A DNA stretch of 64,000 nt. Origin: Reichenbachiella versicolor. Its GTDB lineage: Bacteria > Bacteroidota > Bacteroidia > Cytophagales > Cyclobacteriaceae. The notes under the pieces were generated by a model, which worked only from the letters and a program-made list of their open reading frames with translations, did not search any database and was not told the origin of the DNA. Of the stretch, positions 54,861 through 62,627 are shown piece after piece (the first letter of the stretch is position 1; every line of letters starts with the position of its first letter). The DNA is taken from assembly GCF_003171675.1 (NCBI RefSeq), contig NZ_QFZQ01000001.1, forward strand, positions 186,001 through 250,000, in the 5' to 3' direction. The position numbers and the translations under genes were made by a program.

Positions 54861-55421
54861 TTACTCTTTTACATAGCTTGTAATATGCAGGCCGCTCAGT
54901 TTTAAATAAATAGTAGTTCCTTCTCCGCTGCCATCAGCCCAAATGCCAAATACCTTACCACTCACTGTTGCTTTCTGGCCTTTATTTAAACACTTATAAA
55001 TATTGTCGCCTTCACAAGATTTACAAACCTCTTTTGGAACTACAAGCTCATTGCTATAACTAAAATCTTCACTTAGAAAGCTTTCCTTCCCTAGAAATTT
55101 ATTTACATCGTAGTTCGAGGAATTATTGGTGAAGGCTCCAACAAAGAAATATCGACCAAAATCTTGTTCTCTCCTACTACCGTATCCCAGCATGCATTGT
55201 CCTGACTCAGCATCAATCATTTCATGAATACCCAGGGTTCGAAGATCCTTTAAAATTACTTCTTTCCCAATTAGACTTTTTGCTTCTTCTTCAGACATCC
55301 CTTTAATTTTTTCATTAATAACTTCCCCTCTAAGCTCACCTAATTTTATTTGATTATCACTACAGGCTGCTAACAAGAAAAGTACAAAAGGCAGCAGAAA
55401 CTTAGCTGTAAATTTAGTCAT
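54861..55421 (-). CDS. Island lipoprotein A (paralogue of lipoprotein B)
   Basis: 186 residues with lipobox LLAAC near residue 20. It shares with the next gene the blocks IKLGELRGEVINEKI, MIDAESGQCMLGYG, RYFFVGAFTNNSS, VPKEVCKSCEG ... CLNKGQKATVSGKV and IYLKLSGL. Three Cys in CKSC...C and a C-terminal OB-like strand pattern are common to both. Function unknown. The pair is flanked by the two copies of the inverted-repeat element. Confidence 0.65.
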   Translation of the reverse strand: MTKFTAKFLLPFVLFLLAACSDNQIKLGELRGEVINEKIKGMSEEEAKSLIGKEVILKDLRTLGIHEMIDAESGQCMLGYGSRREQDFGRYFFVGAFTNNSSNYDVNKFLGKESFLSEDFSYSNELVVPKEVCKSCEGDNIYKCLNKGQKATVSGKVFGIWADGSGEGTTIYLKLSGLHITSYVKE

Positions 55422-55510
55422 AAATGGTCTCAGGTTTTATCAAGTTCAGACAATTGATTAAATGGGAAGAGAATAAGGTTGTCAAACTTACATTTAAAAT
55501 AATGAGGAAA

Positions 55511-56062
55511 TTATTTTGGGTATGGAACAAGTTCGTAGCCGCTTAACTTAATATAGATCCTCGTAATTCCGGGCTCATTTGTATCTCCATTCCACTTCCA
55601 AGCTCGAATCACCTTCCCACTTACTGAAGCTGTAACTCCTTTATTCAAACAATCTTCGAAATTATCACATCGTTTGCAAACTTCTTTTGGAAGCTCTATT
55701 TCATTTTCGAACTTAAAACTGTCTGAAGTAAATTCGTTCGTTGGTATAAAATCATTAATATCATACTCATGAGATGAGTTAGTAAAAGCACCTAGAAAGA
55801 AACGTCCACCAAAACCAAGTTCTTTTTTAGCTCCAAACGCTAGCATACATTGACCTTTTTCTAGATCAATCATCTCATTTACACCTCGGGGAGTCAGGCC
55901 CTTGAGTACTATTTCTTTATTTAACAGTTCTTTAATTGATTCGGGGGTAAAAGTCGAGATCTTGTCATTTAATTGCTCTCCTTTTAACTCTCCAAACTTA
56001 ATTTTATTCTCGCAACCAGTTAAAACGAATACTACGACTAAGAACAGTGACCTTAAAGACAT
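55511..56062 (-). CDS. Island lipoprotein B (paralogue of lipoprotein A)
   Basis: 183 residues, lipobox VLTGC near residue 17. It shares IKFGELKGEQLNDKI, MIDLEKGQCMLAFG, RFFLGAFTNSS, PKEVCKRCDNFEDCLNKG and VSGKV with lipoprotein A; roughly half of the residues look identical, so this is an old tandem duplication. It lies 89 bp upstream of A on the same strand and both may share one message. Confidence 0.65.
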   Translation of the reverse strand: MSLRSLFLVVVFVLTGCENKIKFGELKGEQLNDKISTFTPESIKELLNKEIVLKGLTPRGVNEMIDLEKGQCMLAFGAKKELGFGGRFFLGAFTNSSHEYDINDFIPTNEFTSDSFKFENEIELPKEVCKRCDNFEDCLNKGVTASVSGKVIRAWKWNGDTNEPGITRIYIKLSGYELVPYPK

Positions 56063-56133
56063 TACGATTTACCCTATTTTTTGAATTGATTTAAAAATAT
56101 AAAAGTTAATATTTTTTCACTTATAAATAATAA

Positions 56134-56408
56134 CCTGACACGGCCTGCTTATTAAAAGCATCTCTATATCCAAGTGCCTCCTGTCGATTAACATAATTAT
56201 TTACACCTGATCAAATTAATGCTCAGGTACATCAACTACCCTTGCCGCTATTGGTTTTTAGCCAATGTACTTGAAAGGTCGAATAAGAATAATATCCCAT
56301 TTACTAACACTTTTAGTTTAAAGATAGCACTAGAAAGGCCGTGTCGGGAGACACTAGAACTTCATCTTCAATTTTAAGTACCGTTGCACTTACACTTAAA
56401 ATAACGGG
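56134..56408 (+). repeat. 275-bp element with terminal inverted repeats, copy 2
   Basis: Nearly identical to 54394-54667 (a few scattered substitutions and single-base indels). The right terminal repeat is intact at 56336-56355, but the left one keeps only CTGACACGGCCT, so this copy lacks the outer left arm. Confidence 0.8.
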
Positions 56409-56508
56409 TGTAAAAAGTCCGAGAATAAACTTAACCTTTAGAACAATCGAAATTAAACCTAATTCTTAATTCCGCAAGTATCGGGTTTTATAGGCTTTAT
56501 CATCAAAA

Positions 56509-56516
56509 TATTTTTG
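56509..56516 (+). promoter_or_regulatory. -7 element before the short-chain dehydrogenase gene
   Basis: TATTTTTG matches TAnnTTTG; the region about 18 bases upstream reads GTTTTA, a weak -33. Transcription would begin about 25 bases before the ATG at 56547. Confidence 0.4.
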
Positions 56517-56546
56517 CATTATAATTATTGATCAAAATAACGAAAC

Positions 56547-57278
56547 ATGCAAACATTGGAAGACAAAGTAATATTAATTACAGGAGCGAACAGAGGAATT
56601 GGAAAGTCTCTCGTAAAAGCATCATTAGAAAAAGGAGCGAGAAAAATTTATGCTACTTCCAGAGATTTAAGCAAAATGCCAAATTTTGGAGACGAAAGAG
56701 TTGTAGCATTAGAATTAGACATTACTGATAACGCTCAAATTATAAAAGTTGCAGAAAAAACTAAAGACGTAGAAGTTCTTATTAATAATGCAGGAATTTT
56801 AAGTCAAGGAAATGTTTTAGAGGGAGAAATTAGTGCTTTAGAAAACGATATGAAAGTTAACTATTATGGAACAATAAATATGATGCGAGCATTTGCTCCT
56901 ATTTTAGAGAAAAACACACCTGCTAAAATCATTAATATAGTTTCGATTGTTGCATATTCGCCACTTCCGTCAATTGCAGGTTATTCAGCATCAAAAACAG
57001 CTTTATATTCAGCAACACTTTCAGTAAGAATTGAGCTTGCCAAAAAAGGGGTAACTGTACACGCTATAAATCCAGGAGCAATCGATACAGATATGAATAA
57101 AGGTAGTGAATGGGATATGCCAGCACCAGACGGAGTTGCGACAATAATTTTAGACAAAGTAGAAGCAGGAGAATTGGATATTGTACCTGACGAAATGGGA
57201 CTTGGAATGTTTAATGCTTGGAAAGAATCACCTTCAAAATTAGCTGAAATGTATTCTAATATGTATCACGGAGAATAA
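56547..57278 (+). CDS. Short-chain dehydrogenase/reductase
   Basis: 243 residues. Nucleotide site LITGANRGIGKSLV (TGxxxGIG), NNAGIL, catalytic YSASK (Tyr and Lys), preceded by a Ser in the NIVSIV strand, and NPGAIDTDM. A classical NAD(P)-dependent SDR of unknown substrate. It lies inside the island between two repeat-rich segments and has more A-ending codons than the flanking core genes, consistent with transfer. Confidence 0.88.
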   Translation: MQTLEDKVILITGANRGIGKSLVKASLEKGARKIYATSRDLSKMPNFGDERVVALELDITDNAQIIKVAEKTKDVEVLINNAGILSQGNVLEGEISALENDMKVNYYGTINMMRAFAPILEKNTPAKIINIVSIVAYSPLPSIAGYSASKTALYSATLSVRIELAKKGVTVHAINPGAIDTDMNKGSEWDMPAPDGVATIILDKVEAGELDIVPDEMGLGMFNAWKESPSKLAEMYSNMYHGE

Positions 57279-57326
57279 AAAAAGGACGGAAATTGAGCGT
57301 GAAAAAAGTACGAACGCACAACAATG

Positions 57327-57433
57327 TATATAAAAAATAGCGGTTCAGGTGCAAGCCTGAATCGCTTTTGCGTTTAATTAAGTATATTGCTTTCCAAAAG
57401 GTTCGTGCTTATAAATCCGCTACTTTTCATATA
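57327..57433. repeat. Imperfect inverted repeat with nested hairpin behind the dehydrogenase gene
   Basis: A 17-base arm (57327-57343, ending AAAAAATAGCGG) pairs imperfectly with 57417-57433 (starting CCGCTACTTTT). Between them is an 11-bp hairpin AGCGGTTCAGG / CCTGAATCGCT with loop TGCAAG (one G-T pair). The block sits 3' of the gene and looks like a structured recombination or termination site. Confidence 0.65.
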
Positions 57434-57435
57434 CT

Positions 57436-57453
57436 AGCCGTTACACTCCATTT
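57436..57453 (+). repeat. 18-bp cassette-boundary motif, copy 1
   Basis: AGCCGTTACACTCCATTT, identical to 61016-61033. Each copy lies a few hundred bases downstream of a gene unit, at the far end of a structured non-coding block. Confidence 0.7.
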
Positions 57454-57563
57454 GCTCCGCTTGATCGCAATTGTATTGCGATTTTATTAGTCTACAGCAT
57501 CTGTGATGTGACCTTCATATTTAAACTAATCCAATTCCTTTACTAATATAGTACCATTAAGTC

Positions 57564-57728
57564 CTTAATGGTTACTTTAACAAAGTACAATCACTCATAG
57601 TTTCTAATCTTATATCTGTAAGCCATAAATACAAGTTAACATCAAGATTACCGCAATGCAATTGCTAGATACTTCTCTATTAAGCTAGATTTCAGTCGCA
57701 AAATATTTGCGACCGAGCAGGATTTTAT
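57564..57728 (+). repeat. Left copy of a 150-165-bp diverged repeat
   Basis: Matches 62200-62347 in order and orientation: TTAATGGT, AACAAAGTACAAT, CTAATCTTATA / CCAATCTTATA, AGCCATAA, CGCAATGCAA / CGCGATGCAA, TAGATTT and GAGCAGGA / GAGCGGGA, with one gap of about 20 bases. The pair brackets the defence module. The 57279-57915 gap holds no gene, only this and neighbouring repeats. Confidence 0.7.
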
Positions 57729-57831
57729 GAATATCAAGAATCTATTAGATATAATGGTTATAATCACCATTATACACATTAACATTACAATTACGTTAGG
57801 TTTCATGCAAGAACGACGCGAGCCAACGCAC

Positions 57832-57893
57832 ATTTGGCACATTTACAAGCTCTAACACACAGGCTGACACTTCAGCTTGTAAAAGAGCCAAAT
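57832..57893. repeat. Long hairpin just upstream of the nuclease gene
   Basis: Two-part stem: ATTTGGC pairs with GCCAAAT and TTTACAAGCT with AGCTTGTAAA, separated by a symmetric 3-base internal loop (ACA / AGA), loop 22 bases. It ends 22 bases before the ATG at 57916 and could be a recombination-site-like fold or control translation of the nuclease. Confidence 0.7.
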
Positions 57894-57915
57894 TTTTGCC
57901 AATACACAATGAATT

Positions 57916-59013
57916 ATGGATATAAAAGATACTTTAATAAAAAACAAACCGAGAGAAAAAGCTGGTGCTAGGTCTGCCAGCCGTTTTGATTATCAGAAAG
58001 ATTGGAGTATCTGCCAATTACTTGATTTTCACAATGAGAAAAGTGATTATTTATTTGTATTTGATTATCAAGAAGACCTAATGATAATGGATTCAGAAAG
58101 TACTCCTCAAAAAGTTTCGTTCTATCAAATTAAAGGAAAGCAAAATAAAGCTCATTGGACATTGGGCGAATTGCTTAAAAGCCCAAAAAGTACAAAAGGA
58201 GATGTTCTTCTTTCCATTATTGGAAAGCTATATGATTGCAAAATTAAAGCAGAAAAGAACACAGAATCTCTGAATTTTGTTTCGAATATTGGATTTAAAG
58301 TTGGCGATAAAGACTTTAATTCACTGGATAAAAAAGAAGTATGTGTAATAGAACTAAATGAAACTGACAAGAAAAAAATAAATGAAAAACTAAATATAGA
58401 ACATCCTAGTGAAGATATTTCTGAATATGAAGATATCACCTTCTTGAAAGTTGCAGAATTAAACTTGCATGATAGTCCAACATACACCAAAGGGAAAATT
58501 GCCGATTTTCTTAATGATTCATATCCTAATACTAAACACAATATCCCTCTAATTTATCAACATCTATTCAATGAAGTTAAGCGCAAATCCAATTACAATA
58601 AAGATGTAATATCCTTTGATGATTTAATCAAATGTAAAGCAATTGGAAAATCTTCTTTTCAAGGCATGTTAGATATTTGCGGTACATCAAAGGACTTTGA
58701 ATCTGCTTGGAAGAACATTGAAAAAATATTGTCAAATGAAGGTGTTAAATATTCTAGAATTAGAAAATATAAGAATGCTTGGGATAAAGTTGAAATTGAA
58801 AGAATGGAGCCTAATAATTCAATATTAGCTTCCATAATTAAGAAGATTAAAGAATTAATAAAGCATTTTGAGGAAAATGATTTATTGGATAATGACACTT
58901 TGCTAGAGTGTGTAGATAAAGTATTGTCGAAATATAACCAAGCGCCTATAAACCAAACAATCTATGATGAAATATTTATTGAAGCATTAACATTATGTGA
59001 ACTGTATGACTAA
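57916..59013 (+). CDS. DUF4297 (Cap4-type) dsDNA nuclease, effector of a Lamassu-like defence system
   Basis: 365 residues. The N-terminal 90 residues match the DUF4297 nuclease: REKAGARSASRFDYQKDWSI (family form RExxGxxxxxxxxYQ), FVFDYQEDLMIMD with acidic residues Asp50-Glu53-Asp54, and FYQIKGK with Gln71 and Lys73 of the PD-(D/E)xK site. The C-terminal 250 residues are helical and charged, with no clear family. In Lamassu-Cap4 systems such a nuclease (LmuA) is held in check by an SMC-like partner (LmuB) and is released on sensing phage DNA. The SMC-like gene follows 50 bp downstream, on the same strand. Confidence 0.75.
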   Translation: MDIKDTLIKNKPREKAGARSASRFDYQKDWSICQLLDFHNEKSDYLFVFDYQEDLMIMDSESTPQKVSFYQIKGKQNKAHWTLGELLKSPKSTKGDVLLSIIGKLYDCKIKAEKNTESLNFVSNIGFKVGDKDFNSLDKKEVCVIELNETDKKKINEKLNIEHPSEDISEYEDITFLKVAELNLHDSPTYTKGKIADFLNDSYPNTKHNIPLIYQHLFNEVKRKSNYNKDVISFDDLIKCKAIGKSSFQGMLDICGTSKDFESAWKNIEKILSNEGVKYSRIRKYKNAWDKVEIERMEPNNSILASIIKKIKELIKHFEENDLLDNDTLLECVDKVLSKYNQAPINQTIYDEIFIEALTLCELYD

Positions 59014-59063
59014 TACAAGTGAAAATTTTAAAAAACTTATTCGGAATCTAAGAACAAAGAAAT

Positions 59064-60773
59064 ATGAAAAGATTCGTTTTGTCCGAAATAATGCTCTTGT
59101 CTCACAAAGAAAAGAAGGCGAAAGCAGTGGAACTAAATCCACATCGAACGGTAATTTACGGGAAGAATGATACTGGGAAATCATCCCTTATAAAATCTAT
59201 ATACGAAGCATTTGGAGCAAACCCGAGAAAATCTAATCCTAGGTGGGTTAATTTATCTCCTATAATCATGGTTAGATTTTTAGTTGATGATGTCAATTTT
59301 GTAATCGTTAAGGATTATAAAACCTATGCTATTTTTGATAGGAATGACAATTTAATTGGTCTATTTGATAGCGTAACAAAAGGTTTAGGTCCATTTTTAG
59401 CAAAAATGTTTGATTTTAAAATTCAACTACCTGATAGGAATAATAATATAATAACTCCTCCTCCTGCTTATTGTTTTTTACCATATTATATTGACCAAGA
59501 CTCAAGTTGGCAAGAACCATGGGTTTCTTTTAAAAATCTATCTCAGGTAAAAAAGTACAAAGACCCAATTAGCTATTATCATACTGGAATTCGACCGAAT
59601 GAGTATTACATTACTAAAGGAGAGATTGACCAACACCTTGTAACCGTAAAGGAATTAGAAAGTGAAAAAAAACTAGCTCAAAACATGCTTAAAAAGGTAA
59701 AAGACCAGATGGAACAAGTTGATTTTGCCTTTAGTATGGATGATTTTAAAGAAGAAATAAAAGAGTTATTATTAGAGTCACAAGAGCTGAAAAAAGCTCA
59801 AGAAAAACTTAAAACTAAATTGGTTGATTTTCACAACTTTAAAAATAATTGCGAAACTCAAATTGAAATAACAAAGAAAGCATTGAATGAAGTTCGCAAA
59901 GACTATCAGCATGCTACCTTTTATCAGATTAGTGACCATATCGATTGTCCAACCTGTGGTGCAACATATGAAAACTCCTTTGAGGAAAGATTTGAAATTG
60001 CTCAAGATGAAAATAAATGTAAGGAGTTACTTATTGAACTAAGTAGGGAACTAACTGAATTAGATTCTCATATCGCTAAAGTTAATCAAGCTTATACGAA
60101 TAATAATGAGGAAATTGTAAAGGTTGAAACTGTTTTAGAAAAGAAACAAGGAGGTATTAAGCTAAGGGACATTATCGAAAATGAAGGAAAACGAGAACTA
60201 AAAAAGGTCTTTGATGAAAATATTGATGCTTTGAAGGAAGAGATTTTCGAATTGACTTATCAGGTTAATCAGCTTAATGAAAAACTAAAAGGAATTGAAA
60301 ATAAAGAAAGGAAAAAGGAAATTTTAGAATTTTATAGAACTAATGTTCGGACAAATTTAAGGGACTTAGATGTTTGGTCTATAAGTGAGGAAGATATGAA
60401 GAGTATAAATACTACGATACCAGAAACAGGTAGTACTTTACCAAGAGCATTAATATCATATTATTTTTCAATACTTAAGACAATAAATAAATATGGGTCA
60501 TCTACTTTTTGCCCAATTGTTATTGATTCTCCAAATCAGCAAGCTCAAGACACAGGGCACATTGACCTGATTTATTCTTTCATACTAAAAAATCAACCTA
60601 AAGACAGTCAGATGATTCTTGGTGTTGAAGAATTATACGGGATAGATTTTGATTGTCCTATTGTTGAGTTAAATGAGAGATATAGTCTACTTCAAACTGA
60701 TGAATATAATAGCGTTGATGAAACGATGCAACCATATCTAGACAAAATGTACAATAAAACTGGACTATTTTAA
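59064..60773 (+). CDS. SMC/Rad50-like ATPase with zinc hook, LmuB-like sensor
   Basis: 569 residues. Walker A GKNDTGKSS at 33-41, coiled coil about 190-290, zinc hook CPTC at 295-298 (then GATYENSFEERF), return coil about 310-425, signature-like segment ETGSTLPRALISYY at 454-467 and Walker B CPIVIDSPNQQAQD at 483-496. This short SMC layout with 'IDSPNQQ' is that of LmuB proteins of Lamassu-type systems. No separate LmuC gene is seen between or right after the pair. It probably senses foreign DNA ends or structures and controls the nuclease. Function is by analogy. Confidence 0.78.
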   Translation: MKRFVLSEIMLLSHKEKKAKAVELNPHRTVIYGKNDTGKSSLIKSIYEAFGANPRKSNPRWVNLSPIIMVRFLVDDVNFVIVKDYKTYAIFDRNDNLIGLFDSVTKGLGPFLAKMFDFKIQLPDRNNNIITPPPAYCFLPYYIDQDSSWQEPWVSFKNLSQVKKYKDPISYYHTGIRPNEYYITKGEIDQHLVTVKELESEKKLAQNMLKKVKDQMEQVDFAFSMDDFKEEIKELLLESQELKKAQEKLKTKLVDFHNFKNNCETQIEITKKALNEVRKDYQHATFYQISDHIDCPTCGATYENSFEERFEIAQDENKCKELLIELSRELTELDSHIAKVNQAYTNNNEEIVKVETVLEKKQGGIKLRDIIENEGKRELKKVFDENIDALKEEIFELTYQVNQLNEKLKGIENKERKKEILEFYRTNVRTNLRDLDVWSISEEDMKSINTTIPETGSTLPRALISYYFSILKTINKYGSSTFCPIVIDSPNQQAQDTGHIDLIYSFILKNQPKDSQMILGVEELYGIDFDCPIVELNERYSLLQTDEYNSVDETMQPYLDKMYNKTGLF

Positions 60774-61069
60774 TGCCATCGCTTCACAACCATACACATT
60801 GCCAAGTCGCACAAAAGGCAGACACACAAACCAAAACTTGTCAAAGAGTATGGTTGCCCCACCACACGGACAGACTGCGGAGAATAAAGCACGAAAACCT
60901 AACAATAAATATAGGTCATTTGGCGGATAGTGCTAAATTTGAATTAAGTACAAATAATAAAATATATAGAGGTTTGACAGGTTGGTGTTTTGAAGTGCCA
61001 AACGCCCCATATTCGAGCCGTTACACTCCATTTACACCAGCGTCGGTAATACAAAGAAAGACTACCTAA
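60774..61069. other. Structured non-coding block behind the SMC-like gene
   Basis: No convincing gene. A 9-bp inverted pair CAACCATAC (60787-60795) / GTATGGTTG (60848-60856) encloses a nested CAAGT / ACTTG pair. The block ends near the 18-bp motif at 61016. An open frame across it has no protein-like features. Confidence 0.5.
61016..61033 (+). repeat. 18-bp cassette-boundary motif, copy 2
   Basis: AGCCGTTACACTCCATTT, identical to 57436-57453, about 240 bases behind the SMC-like gene. Confidence 0.7.
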
Positions 61070-61375
61070 TTAGATAGTCTTCCTATATGGGTTTTGTAGA
61101 GTTAAGATTTTTCCAACTGCTCCACCCCCCCCCCACAAAAACTTAAGATTAAAAAGAGCAATCTTTTCAGGAGTATCAAAACACAAGTCTGTATGATACA
61201 AAGCAAAATCATGAACCATTTTTAAGGATTCAATTAATTCCTCAATTCCATGAAATTTGAGATTGCCAATAAATTCCTGCTCAACAGAATTTACAGATTT
61301 AAAGATTTCAGAATCATTAACAGACTCTACATTTTTGCCATTTAGGCATACATTTGAACCATTGGAGTTTCGCAT
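61070..61375 (-). CDS. Small hypothetical protein with a G10 tract in its 3' part
   Basis: 101 residues from an ATG at 61375. The first 80 residues look like a normal small protein (EFIGNLKFHGIEELIESLKMVHDFALYHTDLCFDTPEKI), with helical and acidic character. The coding strand then meets ten G in a row (61125-61134), giving WGGGGAVG, after which the frame runs 15 more residues. Slippage in that run would change the C-terminus. It may be a real gene with altered tail, or a pseudogene. No family recognised. Confidence 0.4.
   Translation of the reverse strand: MRNSNGSNVCLNGKNVESVNDSEIFKSVNSVEQEFIGNLKFHGIEELIESLKMVHDFALYHTDLCFDTPEKIALFNLKFLWGGGGAVGKILTLQNPYRKTI
61125..61134. repeat. C10/G10 homopolymer tract
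   Basis: Ten consecutive C on the plus strand, unusual in this AT-rich setting, lying inside the small ORF at 61070-61375. Candidate slipped-strand switch, or sequencing-length artefact. Confidence 0.8.
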
Positions 61376-61703
61376 AATAATGGATTAATAAATGAATAAA
61401 AAGAGGATAGGTCACTGCGAAACTCCTCAAAGCGGTGCCTTGATTGGTTCTCGGGACTTACACCCGTATGCCTATCCAATATCTTGTGTTTAAACCTGAT
61501 AAATGCAAATTGCACCATTGTGATAATAATTTTAAGAAGTCTCGCATTTCAAAAGTACTGAAAAGAAGGAATAAACCGAGGAAAAAAGACTCTAATCAAG
61601 GAGACGGCACCACACCACTGAGGCGAGCTTAGTAAAACTTCTGAGACTACCTTGCCTTAGATAGAGGAGGTCATCCCACAAATTTATTTTAGGGCAAAAA
61701 AAA
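61376..61703. other. Non-coding region with a 73-base foldable block
   Basis: GGATAGG (61405-61411) pairs with CCTATCC (61471-61477), closing a 73-base block that has an inner CGGG-ACTTACA-CCCG hairpin (61452-61466). It lacks tRNA hallmarks. Its reverse strand contains GGGTGTAAGTCCC, a phrase similar to pieces of group II introns, but no intron protein or domain V is present. The 61444-61632 frame is not supported as a gene. Confidence 0.4.
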
Positions 61704-61711
61704 TCCTGACT

Positions 61712-62082
61712 GCGCATATTTTTTCAAAAACCTTAACCACGCATATTTTCTTAGATCCCAACTACGCATATTTATTTCCCCTAGAAAAAAATATGCGTGG
61801 TTGTGTTTTGAGTTACGCATATATGCGTAGGGGTGTCACGCATATATGCGTGGTTCATTTAAGTCACGCATATTTTTTTTTAACAAAATGATATGCGTGA
61901 TTGTTTTTTGAGTTACGCATATTTTTTTCAAACACACTTACGCATAATTTTTTTTGAAAATCAATCACGCATATTTTGAAAAAGAATCTGACTACGCATA
62001 TTTATTTCGAATTCTTAGTCACGCATATTTTTTCACAAACCTTAACCACGCATATTCTGAAAATAAAACTGACTACGCATAT
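61712..62082. repeat. Array of ACGCATAT sites at 23-28-bp spacing
   Basis: Fifteen positions carry ACGCATAT or a near form. Forward starts: 61712 (GCGCATAT), 61739, 61764, 61815, 61838, 61866, 61915, 61940 (ACGCATAA), 61967, 61994, 62021, 62048, 62075. Inverted ATATGCGT sites: 61791 and 61891. At 61815 and 61838 the sites are full 14-bp palindromes, ACGCATATATGCGT. The last six are spaced exactly 27 bp. Cores are followed by T-runs; spacers differ, although one spacer (TTAACC before the core) recurs. No gene is present. Fits an iterated protein-binding array. Confidence 0.85.
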
Positions 62083-62199
62083 TTTTTAAAAGGCGACTAA
62101 ATAGAATGTTGCTTAGTAAGTTCAACGATACTGAAATACTCACTGAACATCAGGCAATCAAATCTATGAAAGGCATTAATTGGGCTATGATGCTCAAGC

Positions 62200-62347
62200 C
62201 TTTAATGGTGAATCTAACAAAGTACAATTCCTCACTATCTCCAATCTTATACTGATTAGCCATAAGCACACCGCGATGCAAGGGTTAAATATTGCTCTAT
62301 AATCTAGATTTTAGTTGCAAAGCATCTGGAGTCGAGCGGGAGAATTT
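62200..62347 (+). repeat. Right copy of the 150-165-bp diverged repeat
   Basis: Partner of 57564-57728, same orientation; it abuts the decayed gene copy at 62340. See the left copy for shared words. Confidence 0.7.
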
Positions 62348-62567
62348 CCTTATATGGGTAAGTAGCCAAGCGATGGACGAGTTGATGAACCTACTTTCAC
62401 ACGAGACAGTGGATGAATTCAATGATTTGAAGGACAAGTTGATCGATAGGGGTTGAGAATTTCAAGATTTACTGCAAAGTGGTCCAAGAGTATTGATTTG
62501 AAAGCTGCTTTTTCGCAGTCGTATTCCTTCTCAAATAAATGTTTGGATTTGCTGACGGTGCAGTGCC
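62340..62567 (+). pseudogene. Decayed copy of the 3' end of the Cys-rich gene after prpC
   Basis: Matches 52854-53086, covering about the last 53 codons plus 70 bases of 3' flank. Relative to the intact gene it has an inserted G near 62357, which shifts the frame, and a TGA in the reading frame near 62455. It has no start and is not expressed as a protein. It marks the right edge of the island. Confidence 0.85.
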
Positions 62568-62627
62568 TACTGTACCGAAAGCGGGTATTTTTGTGAGAGT
62601 AAGTCATTGATCAAAACTTATCTTTCC

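Noticed and set aside
56528-56728. 66-residue frame overlapping the short-chain dehydrogenase start
   Set aside because: Out-of-frame shadow of a clear SDR gene; Arg/Lys-rich artefact composition.
60773-61069. 98-residue frame after the SMC-like gene
   Set aside because: Basic, low-complexity composition, no family resemblance, and it covers a hairpin-rich block and the 18-bp repeat.
61405-61477. 73-base block with a 7-bp closing stem, tRNA-like in size
   Set aside because: No proper T-arm (no GTTCRANNC loop), no recognisable D or anticodon arm, and no strand gives a clover-leaf. Kept only as a structured block.
61444-61632. 62-residue basic frame
   Set aside because: No protein features; overlaps the foldable block and lies in a decayed region.
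61712-62082. CRISPR-like array
   Set aside because: Only 8-10 bases are conserved, sites occur in both orientations and spacing is 23-28 bp. CRISPR repeats are longer, uniform in direction, and no cas gene is present.
62106-62255. 49-codon frame running into the diverged repeat
   Set aside because: Most of it lies in a sequence that is repeated non-coding DNA at 57564-57728, where the frame is not kept.
53308-62567. Calling the island an integron
   Set aside because: No integrase gene or clear attC core pair (RYYYAAC ... GTTRRRY) is seen; only cassette-like traits can be stated.
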